Shown here one piece after another: positions 26,527 through 35,756 of a DNA stretch of 64,000 nt (its first letter is position 1; every line of letters begins with the position of its first letter). This DNA is from Streptacidiphilus sp. ASG 303 (lineage in GTDB: Bacteria; Actinomycetota; Actinomycetes; Streptomycetales; Streptomycetaceae). Where the stretch lies: contig NZ_JAJLRA010000001.1 of the NCBI RefSeq assembly GCF_020991365.1, forward strand, positions 112,132 through 176,131, given 5' to 3'. The position numbers and the translations under genes were made by a program. The notes beneath the pieces were generated by a model. It saw only the letters and a program-made list of their open reading frames with translations. It searched no databases and was not told the DNA's origin.

Positions 26527-27402
26527 TCAGAGCCACATGAGCTGCGCGCCCGCCGTGTGGGCGACGGCCCGGGTGGCGTCCTCGAGCTGCTGGCGGTCGG
26601 CGCCGGTCGGACGGTGCCCGTCGCGGAAGGCCGAGCTGGTGACGGTCACGTACCCCCGGACCGCCGCGACCCGGGTGAAGAGCGCCGCCGGGTCGGTCAC
26701 GGCCGGGGTCACGGCCGGGGTCGCGGCGGGGGCCGTGGACGGGGACGCGGCGGCGGGCGACGGGCCGCCGGCGGGGCCGGGGACGGGCTCGAAGGCGAGG
26801 TCGGCCGGGTGGGCTCCGAGCGTCAGGGCCGCCTTGCGGGCCCCCTGGTCGTCCTTGAAGCGCAGCACCGTGACGGTGGTGAGGACGGCGCCGTCCAGCC
26901 GGGTGTAGGTGGCGCCGACGTAGCCGGTGCAGCCGATCCGGGCGATCCGGCCGGCGGTGCCGCCGCGGACGGTGTCCGCGCAGTCCGCCCCCTGCCGGGC
27001 GGCGGTGCGGGACGCCTGGCCGGAGCCCTCGTCGACGCCGCGCGACGCGGGGAAGTAGCGGTCGGCGGTGAAGGCGTCCGGGTCGGCCGAGGCGGAGGCG
27101 GCGGGGCCCGGCCCGGACGGGGAGCCGGGGGCGGCGTCCTGCGAGCCGCCGAGGAGGCTGCTGCCGTCGGAGCGGTCCACCCAGAGGGCCGCGGCGAGGC
27201 CGGCCACCAGGAGGACCGACAGGACGGCCCACAGGCGGGGCGAGGGCCGGCGGCGCAGGCGGGCCGGCTCCTGCGCCTCCTGCGGCGCGGCCGGGCCGAC
27301 GGGGCCGGGGGTGCCGTCGGTGCCGTCGGTGCCGTCCGGGACGCGCGCGGTGTCGTCTGCCGGGACGCGCTGCGGGGCGGCGCCCCCCTCCTGCTCTGTC
27401 AT
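26527..27402 (-). CDS. single-pass membrane protein, unknown function
   Basis: About 291 residues. A charged, Gly/Thr/Asp-rich cytoplasmic N-terminus includes a short DGT repeat (DGTDGTDGT). It is followed by one transmembrane helix (WAVLSVLLVAGLAAALWV, about 58-75) and an outside domain with two cysteines (DCADTV and RIGCTGYVGATYTRLDG). A Pro/Ala/Thr-rich linker precedes the C-terminal part. I do not recognise a family; many Streptomyces have such membrane-anchored proteins. A TAGACT -10 (27411-27416) lies eight bases before the ATG, suggesting leaderless transcription. It is divergent from bioB. Confidence 0.8.
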   Translation of the reverse strand: MTEQEGGAAPQRVPADDTARVPDGTDGTDGTPGPVGPAAPQEAQEPARLRRRPSPRLWAVLSVLLVAGLAAALWVDRSDGSSLLGGSQDAAPGSPSGPGPAASASADPDAFTADRYFPASRGVDEGSGQASRTAARQGADCADTVRGGTAGRIARIGCTGYVGATYTRLDGAVLTTVTVLRFKDDQGARKAALTLGAHPADLAFEPVPGPAGGPSPAAASPSTAPAATPAVTPAVTDPAALFTRVAAVRGYVTVTSSAFRDGHRPTGADRQQLEDATRAVAHTAGAQLMWL

Positions 27403-27491
27403 GGCACCGGAGTCTATGCGGGAGGATCATGGGCGGCCAGGAGGGGGCGGGCCCTCGGCGCAGGGGGCCCGGGACGGCCCGGTCCACCGCC

Positions 27492-27505
27492 GTGACCTGC
27501 GTCAC
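27492..27505. promoter_or_regulatory. CRP-like site upstream of bioB
   Basis: GTGAC-CTGC-GTCAC, a perfect palindrome with GTGA-N6-TCAC spacing, about 105 bp upstream of the bioB ATG and 90 bp from the divergent gene. The same core occurs at 17633 and 49925. Confidence 0.45.
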
Positions 27506-27609
27506 TACGGTACGCGCCGGTCCTGTGACAACCGGTCAAAGCCGGGCGCGGATCTTCTGGCGGGTTCCGCTCTGGCGCGGCCGCCGCCTACGGCGGCAGG
27601 ATCTGGCCC

Positions 27610-28902
27610 ATGGATCTCCTGGACACGCTGGTCGCGAAGGGCCTCAGCCGCGAGCTCCCCACCCGGGAGGAGGCGCTCGCCGTCCTGGCCACCCCGGACG
27701 ACGACCTGCTCGACGTGGTGGCCGCGGCGGGGCGGGTGCGGCGGCACTGGTTCGGCCGCCGGGTGAAGCTCAACTACCTGGTCAACCTGAAGAGCGGCCT
27801 CTGCCCCGAGGACTGCTCGTACTGCTCGCAGCGGCTCGGCTCCGAGGCCGGGATCCTCAAGTACACGTGGCTGAAGCCCGACCAGGCCGCGCAGGCCGCC
27901 GCCGCGGGCGTGGCGGGCGGCGCCAAGCGGGTCTGCCTGGTGGCCAGCGGCCGCGGCCCGACCGACCGGGACGTGCAGCGGGTCGCCGACACCATCGCGG
28001 CGGTCAAGGGCGCCAACGAGGGCGTGGAGGTGTGCGCCTGTCTGGGCCTCCTCTCCGACGACCAGGCGGAGCGGCTGCGGGCGGCCGGCGCCGACGCGTA
28101 CAACCACAACCTCAACACGGCCGGCGACAAGTACGCCGAGATCTGCACCACGCACGACTACCAGGACCGGGTGGACACCGTGCGGCAGGCCCAGGCCGCC
28201 GGGCTGTCGGCCTGCTCCGGCCTGATCGCCGGCATGGGCGAGAGCGACGCCGACCTGGTGGACGTGGTCTTCTCGCTGCGGGAGCTGGACCCGGACTCGG
28301 TGCCGGTCAACTTCCTGATCCCCTTCGAGGGCACCCCGCTGGCGAAGGAGTGGAACCTCACCCCGCAGCGCTGCCTGCGCATCCTCGCCATGGTCCGGTT
28401 CGTCTGCCCCGACGTGGAGGTGCGGCTGGCCGGGGGCCGCGAGGTGCACCTGCGCAGCCTGCAGCCGCTGGCGCTGCACCTGGCGAACTCGATCTTCCTG
28501 GGCGACTACCTCACCAGTGAGGGGCAGGCCGGGCAGGCCGACCTCGACATGATCGCCGACGCCGGCTTCGAGGTGGAGGGCGCCGACCGGACCACCCTGC
28601 CGCAGCACCGGGCCGACGCCCGGGCCGCAGCCGCCGGGGGCGGCTGCGGGCCGTGCGGCGGCGGGGAGCAGGCCGGGTCCGGCTGCGGCGGCGCGGAGGC
28701 CGCCGGCTGCGGCGACGCCTGCGGCCACGCGCACGCCCCCGCAGCCGCGGCCACTGCCACCGCCTCCGCGACCACGACCGCGACCGCGACCGGCCCGGAC
28801 GCCGACCGCGAGGCGGAGCCCGCCGCCGCCGGGGCGGCCCGCACCGACCTGGTCCAGGTGCGGCGGCGCGGCGCCGGCACCGACCTGCCGCCGAACGCCT
28901 GA
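27610..28902 (+). CDS. bioB: biotin synthase
   Basis: About 430 residues. The radical-SAM cluster motif CPEDCSYC has Cys 65, 69 and 72. [59 protein letters not shown] and the arginine-containing AGGREVHLR complete the family. It inserts sulfur into dethiobiotin. The C-terminus carries about 98 extra residues: a Gly/Cys-rich block with five Cys (346, 349, 359, 367, 371) and HAH, then an Ala/Thr spacer, then [20 protein letters not shown]. It is the first gene of bioB-bioA-bioD; its stop overlaps the bioA start (TGATG). Confidence 0.95.
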   Translation: MDLLDTLVAKGLSRELPTREEALAVLATPDDDLLDVVAAAGRVRRHWFGRRVKLNYLVNLKSGLCPEDCSYCSQRLGSEAGILKYTWLKPDQAAQAAAAGVAGGAKRVCLVASGRGPTDRDVQRVADTIAAVKGANEGVEVCACLGLLSDDQAERLRAAGADAYNHNLNTAGDKYAEICTTHDYQDRVDTVRQAQAAGLSACSGLIAGMGESDADLVDVVFSLRELDPDSVPVNFLIPFEGTPLAKEWNLTPQRCLRILAMVRFVCPDVEVRLAGGREVHLRSLQPLALHLANSIFLGDYLTSEGQAGQADLDMIADAGFEVEGADRTTLPQHRADARAAAAGGGCGPCGGGEQAGSGCGGAEAAGCGDACGHAHAPAAAATATASATTTATATGPDADREAEPAAAGAARTDLVQVRRRGAGTDLPPNA

Positions 28903-30203
28903 TGGGGCGTCCGACCCCGCAGGAGCTGCTCGACCTGGACCGCGCGCACGTCTGGCACCCCTACGGCGCGATGCCGGCCGCCGTGCCCCCGTACGTGGTG
29001 GAGTCCGCGTCGGGGGTGCGGCTACGGATGGCCGAGCCCGTCGAGGGCCGGCGCGAGCTGGTCGACGGCATGTCGTCGTGGTGGGCGGCGGTCCACGGGT
29101 ACGGGCACCCGGTGCTGGACGCGGCGGTCCGCGACCAGCTGGGGCGGATGAGCCACGTCATGTTCGGCGGGCTCACCCACGAGCCGGCCGTGCGGCTGGC
29201 CGCCCTCCTGGCGGAGATCACCCCGGAGCCGCTGCGGCACGTCTTCCTCGCCGACTCCGGCTCGGTGGCCGTCGAGGTCGCCGTGAAGATGTGCCTGCAG
29301 TACTGGCGTTCGCTCGGCCGCCCGGAGAAGCGGCGGCTGCTGACCTGGCGCGGCGGCTACCACGGCGACACCTTCCACCCCATGTCGGTCTGCGACCCCG
29401 ACGGCGGCATGCACCGGCTGTGGCACGGCGTGCTGCCCGAGCAGGTCTTCGCGCCGGAGCCCCCGGCGGGCTTCGACGCGCCCGTCGACCCCGCGTACGC
29501 GGCGGAGCTGGCCGGGCTGGTGGAGCGCCACGCGCACGAGCTGGCCGCCGTGGTGGTCGAGCCGGTCGTGCAGGGCGCGGGCGGGATGCGGTTCCACTCC
29601 CCCGGCTACCTGCGGGTGCTGCGGGAGGCGTGCGACGCCCACGGCGTGCTGCTGGTCCTCGACGAGATCGCGACCGGCTTCGGGCGCACCGGCGCGCTCT
29701 TCGCCGCGGAGCACGCCGGGATCGCCCCCGACGTGATGTGCGTGGGCAAGGCGCTGACCGGCGGCTACCTCACCATGGCCGCGGCGCTGTGCACGCCCCG
29801 GGTGGCGGAGGGGATCAGCGGCGGCGAGGTGCCGGTCCTCGCCCACGGGCCGACCTTCATGGGCAACCCGCTGGCCGCCGCCGTGGCCCTCGCCTCCACC
29901 GGCCTGCTGCTGGAGCAGGACTGGCGCGGCGGGGTGAAGCGGATCGAGGCCGGGCTGCGGGCGGGGCTCGCCCCGGCGGCGGACGTCCCGGGCGTGGCCG
30001 ACGTGCGGGTGCTGGGCGCGATCGGCGTGGTGCAGCTGGACCACCCCGTCGACGTGGCGGCGGCGACCCGGGCCGCGGCCCGCGAGGGCGTGTGGCTGCG
30101 GCCGTTCCGCGACCTGGTCTACACGATGCCGCCGTACGTGACCGGCGACGACGACCTGGCCCGCATCGGGGCCGCGGTCACGGCGGCGGCCGCCGCGGGA
30201 TAG
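28902..30203 (+). CDS. bioA: adenosylmethionine-8-amino-7-oxononanoate aminotransferase
   Basis: About 433 residues, class III aminotransferase. Signatures are [86 protein letters not shown] and the PLP-lysine in [15 protein letters not shown]. It transfers an amino group from SAM to KAPA, giving DAPA. The ATG overlaps the bioB stop by one base, so the two are translationally coupled. bioD follows after 65 bp. Confidence 0.95.
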   Translation: MGRPTPQELLDLDRAHVWHPYGAMPAAVPPYVVESASGVRLRMAEPVEGRRELVDGMSSWWAAVHGYGHPVLDAAVRDQLGRMSHVMFGGLTHEPAVRLAALLAEITPEPLRHVFLADSGSVAVEVAVKMCLQYWRSLGRPEKRRLLTWRGGYHGDTFHPMSVCDPDGGMHRLWHGVLPEQVFAPEPPAGFDAPVDPAYAAELAGLVERHAHELAAVVVEPVVQGAGGMRFHSPGYLRVLREACDAHGVLLVLDEIATGFGRTGALFAAEHAGIAPDVMCVGKALTGGYLTMAAALCTPRVAEGISGGEVPVLAHGPTFMGNPLAAAVALASTGLLLEQDWRGGVKRIEAGLRAGLAPAADVPGVADVRVLGAIGVVQLDHPVDVAAATRAAAREGVWLRPFRDLVYTMPPYVTGDDDLARIGAAVTAAAAAG

Positions 30204-30268
30204 CACGGATCCCCGCCCGGGGGACGGGACCCCGTCGGCGGAACGGAACGAGGAACGGAGCAGGGCAC

Positions 30269-31021
30269 ATGGCCGTACTGGTCGTCACCGGGACGGGCAC
30301 CGAGATCGGCAAGACCGTCACCACCGCGGCCGTCGCCGCACTGGCCCTCGACGCCGGACGGCGGGTCGCGGTGCTCAAGCCCGCCCAGACGGGCGTGGCG
30401 CCGGGCGACCCCGGCGACGTGGACGAGGTGGCGCGGCTCGCCGGTCCGGTGACCCGCAGCGAACTCGCCCGCTACCCCGAGCCGCTCGCCCCGGACACCG
30501 CCGCCCGCCGCTGCGGCCTGCCGCCGGTCGGCCACCGCGAGGTCGCCGAGGAGGCGGCCCGGCTGGCCGCCGGTCACGACCTGGTGCTGGTCGAGGGCGC
30601 GGGCGGACTGCTCGTCCGCCTCGACGCGGCCGGGCACACCCTGGCCGACGCGGCGCTGGCGATGCGCGCCGCGGGCCTCCCCGCCGAGGTGCTGGCCGTC
30701 GCCCCGGCCGGACTGGGCACCCTCAACGGCGCCGCCCTCACCGCCGAGGCGCTGCGCGCCCGCGGCCTGCCGCTGCTGGGCCTGGTGGTGGGCTCCTGGC
30801 CCGCCGACCCCGACCTGGCGGCCCGCTGCAACCTCGCCGACCTCCCGGCGGTGACCGGCGCGCCCCTGCTCGGCGCCCTCCCGGCGGGCTGCGCGGCCTC
30901 CGGCGGCCCGGGCTTCCTGTCCGCCGCCCGGGCCGGCCTCTCCCCCCGCCTCGGCGGCACCTGGGACGCGTCCGCGTTCACCGCCGCCCACGCCGCCCCG
31001 CCGCCCCTGCCCGCGGTCTGA
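30269..31021 (+). CDS. bioD: dethiobiotin synthetase
   Basis: About 250 residues, P-loop ATPase. [15 protein letters not shown] is the ATP site, [15 protein letters not shown] the substrate lysine region, and [11 protein letters not shown] the ligand loop. It closes the ureido ring of DAPA with CO2 and ATP. It is the last gene of the biotin operon. A purine-rich GGAACGGAGCAGGG precedes the ATG. The 3' end runs into a 21-bp inverted repeat. Confidence 0.95.
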   Translation: MAVLVVTGTGTEIGKTVTTAAVAALALDAGRRVAVLKPAQTGVAPGDPGDVDEVARLAGPVTRSELARYPEPLAPDTAARRCGLPPVGHREVAEEAARLAAGHDLVLVEGAGGLLVRLDAAGHTLADAALAMRAAGLPAEVLAVAPAGLGTLNGAALTAEALRARGLPLLGLVVGSWPADPDLAARCNLADLPAVTGAPLLGALPAGCAASGGPGFLSAARAGLSPRLGGTWDASAFTAAHAAPPPLPAV

Positions 31022-31043
31022 GACACCCTCCGCGGACCGGGAG

Positions 31044-31131
31044 GACGGCCGGGGCGGCGCCTCCACGCGGACGCGGCGCGGCGGCGCTGCGCCGCGTCCC
31101 CGCCTCACGCGGAGGCGCCGCCCCGGCCGTC
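31044..31131. terminator. 21-bp nested inverted repeat across convergent gene ends
   Basis: Left arm 31044-31064 and right arm 31111-31131 are perfect complements (GACGGCCGGGGCGGCGCCTCC). Inside is a second 9-bp repeat (31071-31079 / 31089-31097). The right arm is the last coding bases of the small minus-strand gene. It probably ends transcription from both bioD and that gene. Confidence 0.7.
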
Positions 31132-31371
31132 GAGCTTCCTGGCCATCCAGTTGCGGTCCGCCGCGCTGCCCTGCCTCCCCGGGGACAGCCGCACGATCGC
31201 CTCGTCGTCCCCACCGCCGCTGAGGTACGCCTCGGTCAGGACGTAGGGCAGACCCTTGAGGCAGAAGCGGACGCTGCCGTCGTCGTAGGCGAGGACGCGG
31301 ACCCGGCGTCCGTCGGGCAGCGCGAGCTGCTCGGAGAAGACCTTCTCGGGCAGGTCGGGGTTCCCGGCCAT
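31105..31371 (-). CDS. small hypothetical protein, 88 aa
   Basis: MAGNPDLPEKVFSEQLALPD, a central DDGSVRFCLKGLPYVLTEAYL and a basic end (RNWMARKLDGRGGASA). A strong GGAGGAG ribosome binding site six bases from the ATG makes the start certain. It looks like a small conserved actinobacterial protein with a beta-rich core, but I do not recognise a family. No membrane segment or signal. It lies convergent to bioD. Confidence 0.75.
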   Translation of the reverse strand: MAGNPDLPEKVFSEQLALPDGRRVRVLAYDDGSVRFCLKGLPYVLTEAYLSGGGDDEAIVRLSPGRQGSAADRNWMARKLDGRGGASA

Positions 31372-31501
31372 GTGCTCCTCCAGCGGTGGGGCGCCGTGCG
31401 AGGAGAACACCGTAGGGCCCGGTGCGGGCGGGGCGCAGCGTCTTCGCCGTTCCGGGCCGGGTCGCCGCGGCGCGGACCGGCCCGGCCCCCGGCGGGGCCG
31501 G

Positions 31502-32005
31502 TCATCCCTCCGGGGAGTCGGGCAGGGGCCTCGTCCAGCGGGTCCAGCCCGCGTCGGGGGCGTACCCGGCGGCCTGCCAGGCGGCGCGGCCTGCGGTGTT
31601 GCGGTCGAGGACCATGGCGTCGGCGCGGCGGCCGCCGAGGGTTTGGAAGCGCTCCGCCGCGGCGGCGAGCAGGGCGGTGGCGACGCCGCGGCGGCGGTGG
31701 GCGGGGTGGACGGCGAGGCGGTAGAGGTGGCAGCGCCAGCCGTCCCAGCCGGCGATGACGGTGCCCGCGAGCACGCCGTCGACGCGGGCGGTGAGGAGGG
31801 CACCCGGGTCGCGTGCCAGCAGCCGGGCGACGCCGTCCTCGTCGTCGGTGATGCTCCGCCCCTCGGCGGCCTGCGCCCAGAAGGCGAGCAGGTCGGGGAT
31901 GTCCGCGGGTGCGGCCGGGCCGACGGCGGGCGCGGCGGGGGCCGGCGCGGCGGGAGCGGGAGCGGGGGCGGGTACGGCGGCCGCGGTGGCGTTCGGGGTG
32001 TCCAT
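31502..32005 (-). CDS. GNAT-family N-acetyltransferase
   Basis: About 167 residues. An Ala/Pro repeat region at the N-terminus (about 8-34) precedes a GNAT fold. DIPDLLAFWAQAAEGR is the start helix, GTVIAGWDGWRCHLYRLAVHPAHRRRGVATALL is motif A with the pyrophosphate-binding turn, and VLDRNTAGRAAWQAAGY is motif B. It transfers acetyl from acetyl-CoA to an unknown amine. It lies upstream of the small hypothetical gene, separated by about 130 bp. Confidence 0.85.
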   Translation of the reverse strand: MDTPNATAAAVPAPAPAPAAPAPAAPAVGPAAPADIPDLLAFWAQAAEGRSITDDEDGVARLLARDPGALLTARVDGVLAGTVIAGWDGWRCHLYRLAVHPAHRRRGVATALLAAAAERFQTLGGRRADAMVLDRNTAGRAAWQAAGYAPDAGWTRWTRPLPDSPEG

Positions 32006-32057
32006 GGGGAGGGTGTAGTACGGCGGCCGGGCGGCCCGCCGGGGTTTCCGGCATGCG

Positions 32058-32090
32058 GACGGGCCCGGCAGCGGTGCTGCCGGGCCCGTC
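32058..32090. terminator. 15-bp hairpin after M4 protease gene
   Basis: Perfect 15-bp stem GACGGGCCCGGCAGC with a 3-nt loop GGT, downstream of the M4 peptidase stop on the minus strand. Three tandem 8-bp copies of TG(C/T)TCAGG lie at 32113-32136, between it and the gene. Confidence 0.75.
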
Positions 32091-32158
32091 GTGCCGGGCG
32101 GTGGCGCCCGGGTGCTCAGGTGTTCAGGTGTTCAGGTGCGCTGCCCGGGGGACCGGGG

Positions 32159-34516
32159 TCAGCCGGTGGTCAGGGCGGTGTCGTCGACCACGAAGCTGGT
32201 CTGCAGCGAGGAGTCCTCGGTGCCGGTGAACTTCAGGGTCACCGACTGCCCCGCGAAGGAGGACAGGTCGTAGGACTTCTGCACGTAGCCGGTGTTCTTG
32301 TTGAGGTTGGAGAAGCTGGCCAGCGTGGTGGAGTTCGCCTGGACGGAGAGCTTGTCGTAGGCGCTGGTGGTGGTGGTCTCCGCGGTGTCGATGTGGAGCC
32401 AGAAGGTAAGCGTGGCCTTGCAGCCGGCCGGCACGGACACCGTCTGGGAGAGGGTGTCGGTGTGGGTGCTGCCGTAGCCGTTCATCCAGGCCTTCCAGGA
32501 GCCCGAGTGCGCGGCCTCGCCGGTGCTGTTGTCGACCACGCCGGAGCTGGCCGTCCACGGGGCGGCGCTGCCGGTCTCGAAGCCCGCGTTGCCGAGGAGC
32601 TGCTGCGCGGTGCAGCCGCCGCCACCGCCGGTGCTGACGGTCCAGGTGAAGGAGGTGGAGCCGGAGGCGTTGGCGCTGTCCTTGGCGGTGACCGTGACGT
32701 TGGAGGTGCCCGCCGTGGTCGGGGTGCCGCTGATCACGCCGGTGGAGGAGTTGATGGACAGGCCCGCGGGCAGGCCGGTCGCGCTCCAGGTGTAGCTGCC
32801 GGTGCCGCCGGTGGCCTTGACGGTCAGGCTGACCGGGGTGCCGGTGGCGGTGGACTGGTTGCCCGGGTTGGTGACGGTGACGCCGCCGCTCGGCACGGAG
32901 CCGACGCCGACGGCGGCCCAGGCGGTGGCGACCGCGTTGTACTCGGCGCTGCCGGAGCCGTAGAGGTCGGCGGCGGCGCTGAGGGTGCCGGTGCGGGCGC
33001 CCGCGTAGTTGGTGCTGGAGGTGAAGTACGTCGTCAGCGCCCGGTACCAGACGGCGAGGGCCTTGGCGCGGGTGATGCCGGTGACGGTGATGCCGTTGAC
33101 CGTGGGGCTGTTGTAGCTGACGCCGTTGATCACCTTGGCGCCGCTGCCCTCGGAGAGCAGGTAGAAGAAGTGGTTGGCCGGGCCCGACGAGTAGTGCACG
33201 TCGATGCTGCCGATGCCGGAGTAGTAGCTGTCCTTGGACGAGCCGTCCTTGGAGGGCTGGTCCATGTAGCGCAGCGGCGTGCCGTTGCCGTTGATGTCGA
33301 TCTCTTCGCCGATGAGGTAGTCCGGCGGGTCGGCGGGCAGGTTGGCGTACCACTCGACGCCGGTGCCGAGGATGTCGGAGGTGGCCTCGTTGAGGCCGCC
33401 GGACTCCCCGGAGTAGGTGAGGTTGGCCGTGGCGGAGGTGACGCCGTGGCTCATCTCGTGGCCGGCCACGTCGAGGGCGGTCAGCGGGTGGGTGTTCCCG
33501 GAGCCGTCGCCGTAGGTCATGCAGAAGCAGGTGTCGTCCCAGAAGGCGTTGACGTAGCTGCTGCCGTAGTGGACCCGGTTGTAGGCGCCCACGCCGTTGT
33601 TCTTGATGCCGGTGCGGCCGAAGGTGTTCTTGTAGAAGTCCCAGGTGGCGGCGGTGCCGTACTGGGCGTCGACGGCGGCGGACTGCCGGTTGGAGGCGCT
33701 GCCGTTGCCCCAGACGTCGTCGGCGTCGGTGAAGAGGGTGCCGCTGCCGGAGGTGCCGCCGTTGAGGTCGGTGGTGTACTGGCCGCCGCGGGAGCCGTCC
33801 TTGAGCTGGTACGTCGACCCGGACAGGGTGGTGGTCAGGTTGACCTGGCCCACGTACACGCCGGTGCCGGTGCCGGTCTTGATGTCCTCGAACTTCCCGA
33901 GCACCGTGCCGGACTTCGCGTCGGTGACGACGTGCAGGCGGCTGGGCGTGCCGTCCTTCTCCACGCTCTCGACCACGGTGTCCCAGGCGAGCTTCGGCGT
34001 GCCCTTGGCGGCCCAGACGACCAGGCGGGGGGCGACGCCGGAGGCCTTGGCGCCGCGGGCGGCGGCGAGGGACGCCTTGCCGGCCTGCGCCCTGGCGATG
34101 CCGGGCGTGGTGCTCCTGACGGCCAGCGCGGCGGTGCTGGCGCGGTCCACGGCCTTCGGGGTGCCGTCCGCGCGCTCGTGGACGACGAGGTCGCCGCCGA
34201 GCACGGGCAGGCCGGCGAAGGTCCGGTCGTAGCGCACGTGGCGGGTGCCGTCGCTGTCGACCATGACGTCCTTGGCGACCAGCTTCTCCCGGGCGCCGAG
34301 GCCGAGGGCGGCGGCGACGCGGCCGCTGTCCTGACCGGCCTTGGTGAGGAGCTCGGCGCGCTGGGCCTTGCCCAGCGGGAGGGCGCGGGTCTTCGCGGCG
34401 CCGCCGGCGGCGGAGGCCGTCGCCGCGTGGGCGGTCAGCGGCACGCCGGCGGCGAGCAGCGCGGTCGCCGCGGCCAGTGCGGCCGTGGCGACGCGTGCGG
34501 GGACGGGGCGGGACAT
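32159..34516 (-). CDS. secreted M4 (thermolysin-family) metallopeptidase
   Basis: About 785 residues. Signal peptide 1-31 (cleavage after AHA), FTP/PepSY-type propeptide to about 215, then the M4 catalytic domain. It has HEMSH at 353-357 (two zinc His, catalytic Glu), the third zinc ligand Glu377 in GGLNEATSD, and the His-containing DVHYSSGPANHFFYLL. A putative Ig (He_PIG-type) domain follows (about 545-630, GLPAGLSINSSTGVISGTP), then a jelly-roll-like C-terminal domain (about 640-785) that may bind substrate. It is a zinc endopeptidase working outside the cell. AAGGAG lies six bases before the ATG. The upstream region carries 19-bp direct repeats. Confidence 0.95.
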   Translation of the reverse strand: MSRPVPARVATAALAAATALLAAGVPLTAHAATASAAGGAAKTRALPLGKAQRAELLTKAGQDSGRVAAALGLGAREKLVAKDVMVDSDGTRHVRYDRTFAGLPVLGGDLVVHERADGTPKAVDRASTAALAVRSTTPGIARAQAGKASLAAARGAKASGVAPRLVVWAAKGTPKLAWDTVVESVEKDGTPSRLHVVTDAKSGTVLGKFEDIKTGTGTGVYVGQVNLTTTLSGSTYQLKDGSRGGQYTTDLNGGTSGSGTLFTDADDVWGNGSASNRQSAAVDAQYGTAATWDFYKNTFGRTGIKNNGVGAYNRVHYGSSYVNAFWDDTCFCMTYGDGSGNTHPLTALDVAGHEMSHGVTSATANLTYSGESGGLNEATSDILGTGVEWYANLPADPPDYLIGEEIDINGNGTPLRYMDQPSKDGSSKDSYYSGIGSIDVHYSSGPANHFFYLLSEGSGAKVINGVSYNSPTVNGITVTGITRAKALAVWYRALTTYFTSSTNYAGARTGTLSAAADLYGSGSAEYNAVATAWAAVGVGSVPSGGVTVTNPGNQSTATGTPVSLTVKATGGTGSYTWSATGLPAGLSINSSTGVISGTPTTAGTSNVTVTAKDSANASGSTSFTWTVSTGGGGGCTAQQLLGNAGFETGSAAPWTASSGVVDNSTGEAAHSGSWKAWMNGYGSTHTDTLSQTVSVPAGCKATLTFWLHIDTAETTTTSAYDKLSVQANSTTLASFSNLNKNTGYVQKSYDLSSFAGQSVTLKFTGTEDSSLQTSFVVDDTALTTG

Positions 34517-34533
34517 ACGGACTCCTTCCGGTC

Positions 34534-34582
34534 GGCCGCTGGGTGACGGCCGATCAGGAACCTGGCCGCTGGGTGACGGCCG
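34534..34582. repeat. 19-bp direct repeats upstream of M4 protease
   Basis: Two exact copies of GGCCGCTGGGTGACGGCCG (34534-34552, 34564-34582), 30 bp apart start to start, close to three helical turns, beginning 18 bp before the protease start. They could be operator repeats or part of a structured leader. Confidence 0.6.
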
Positions 34583-35033
34583 TGAGGGGCCCGGTACGCC
34601 GATGGGCGGACCGGGGCGGTGCGGCGGAACGCGGAGCCTGGTGCGGCGGCGCGCGTGGGACGGCGCGCCGGTCCGGCCGGTCCGGGGGGCGTACACGGGC
34701 CCTCGGGGCGGCCGACCGACCGTACGGACGGGTACTCCTACGGCCGGAGGCGATCGTGGCAGGAAACCGGATGTGAATGACAGGTACAGAACAGAGTTTG
34801 TCCGGGAATCGACGCACCCTCTTGCCGCGGCGGTCACCGGTGGGCGAGGATCACATGCACCGTTGGCCCGCGCGGCCGCGGCGGGGACCCGGCCGGGGCC
34901 GCAAAAACGTTTGCGTACGCAGCGGGCGCCCGCCACCGTGGGTACGGACCCCGGGCGGCCGACGCCGCCGGAGCGGGGCCCCGGCCGCCGGCGCCCCCGG
35001 CGCCGGGAACACGACACGAAGGCGGATCCCCCC
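34583..35033. other. M4 protease/DUF2087 divergent intergenic region
   Basis: About 450 bp. A relatively AT-rich stretch (about 34755-34800) is the likely promoter area for the protease. GCAAAAACGTTTGC (34901-34914) with the central palindrome AAACGTTT lies about 120 bp before the plus-strand gene. No gene recognised. Confidence 0.4.
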
Positions 35034-35552
35034 ATGACGCAATCCGGCCACTCCGCACGCCTGGTCTCGGCCCTGGCCGACCCCGGACGGCTGCGGGTCC
35101 TCTCCCGGATCGTGCTCGCCGGCGACGCCGGGACGACCCTGGACGAGCTCTCCGCGGCCGAGCCCCGGGCGTCGCACGCGGTGGACCGGCTGGCCGCCGC
35201 AGGGATGGTCGGACGCTCCCCCGAGGGTCTCCTGACGGCCCGTCCGGACGTCTTCGCCGAGGCGCTGCGACGACGCGAGGAGCCCTCGGACGACCGCGGT
35301 CCCGCCCTGCGCGCCCTCTTCGCCCCCGACGGGCGGCTCACCTCCGTGCCGGTCCGCCGCGAGCTGCGGCGGGCCCTGCTGGAGCACCTGGTGGACCGGA
35401 TGTTCGACACCGGCGCCGTCTACTCCGAGGGCGAGGTCAACATCGCCATCCGGCAGTACTGGGACGACTGCGCCGCCCTGCGCCGCTACCTGGTGGAGGG
35501 CGGCCTGCTGGTCCGCTCCGCCGACGGGCGGGAGTACCGGGTCGCCGCCTGA
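35034..35552 (+). CDS. DUF2087-domain HTH protein
   Basis: About 172 residues. The N-terminal half is an ArsR-like winged helix (SALADPGRLRVLSRIVLAGDA, then AVDRLAAAGMVG). The C-terminal half is DUF2087 (LRALFAPDGRLTSVPVRRELRRALLEHLVDRMFDTGAVYSEGEVNIAIRQYWDDCAALRRYLVEGGLLVR). These proteins are common Streptomyces regulators of unknown target. Divergent orientation suggests it might act on the M4 protease promoter. The ATG at 35034 starts the homology. Confidence 0.9.
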   Translation: MTQSGHSARLVSALADPGRLRVLSRIVLAGDAGTTLDELSAAEPRASHAVDRLAAAGMVGRSPEGLLTARPDVFAEALRRREEPSDDRGPALRALFAPDGRLTSVPVRRELRRALLEHLVDRMFDTGAVYSEGEVNIAIRQYWDDCAALRRYLVEGGLLVRSADGREYRVAA

Positions 35553-35756
35553 CCTCCTGGCAACCGGGCGGCCGGGCGGCATGACGCCCTGTCGACCTGT
35601 CGTCCTGTCGATCTGCGGATGTAGGGACGTGCGGAGGTACGGGCCTGCCGGCAGGGCGCCTCTCCCGGGTCCGCCTCTCCCGGCCGTGCCCCGCCCCTCG
35701 GTACCATGCCGGGGACGGGAGAGGCGGAGGGCGGCCGGGCGGAGGAGGGCGCACGC

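Noticed and set aside
27403..27609. Known biotin operator (BirA or BioQ type) upstream of bioB
   Set aside because: I found no AT-rich BirA or TGAAC-type BioQ palindrome; the only clear palindrome is the CRP-like one.
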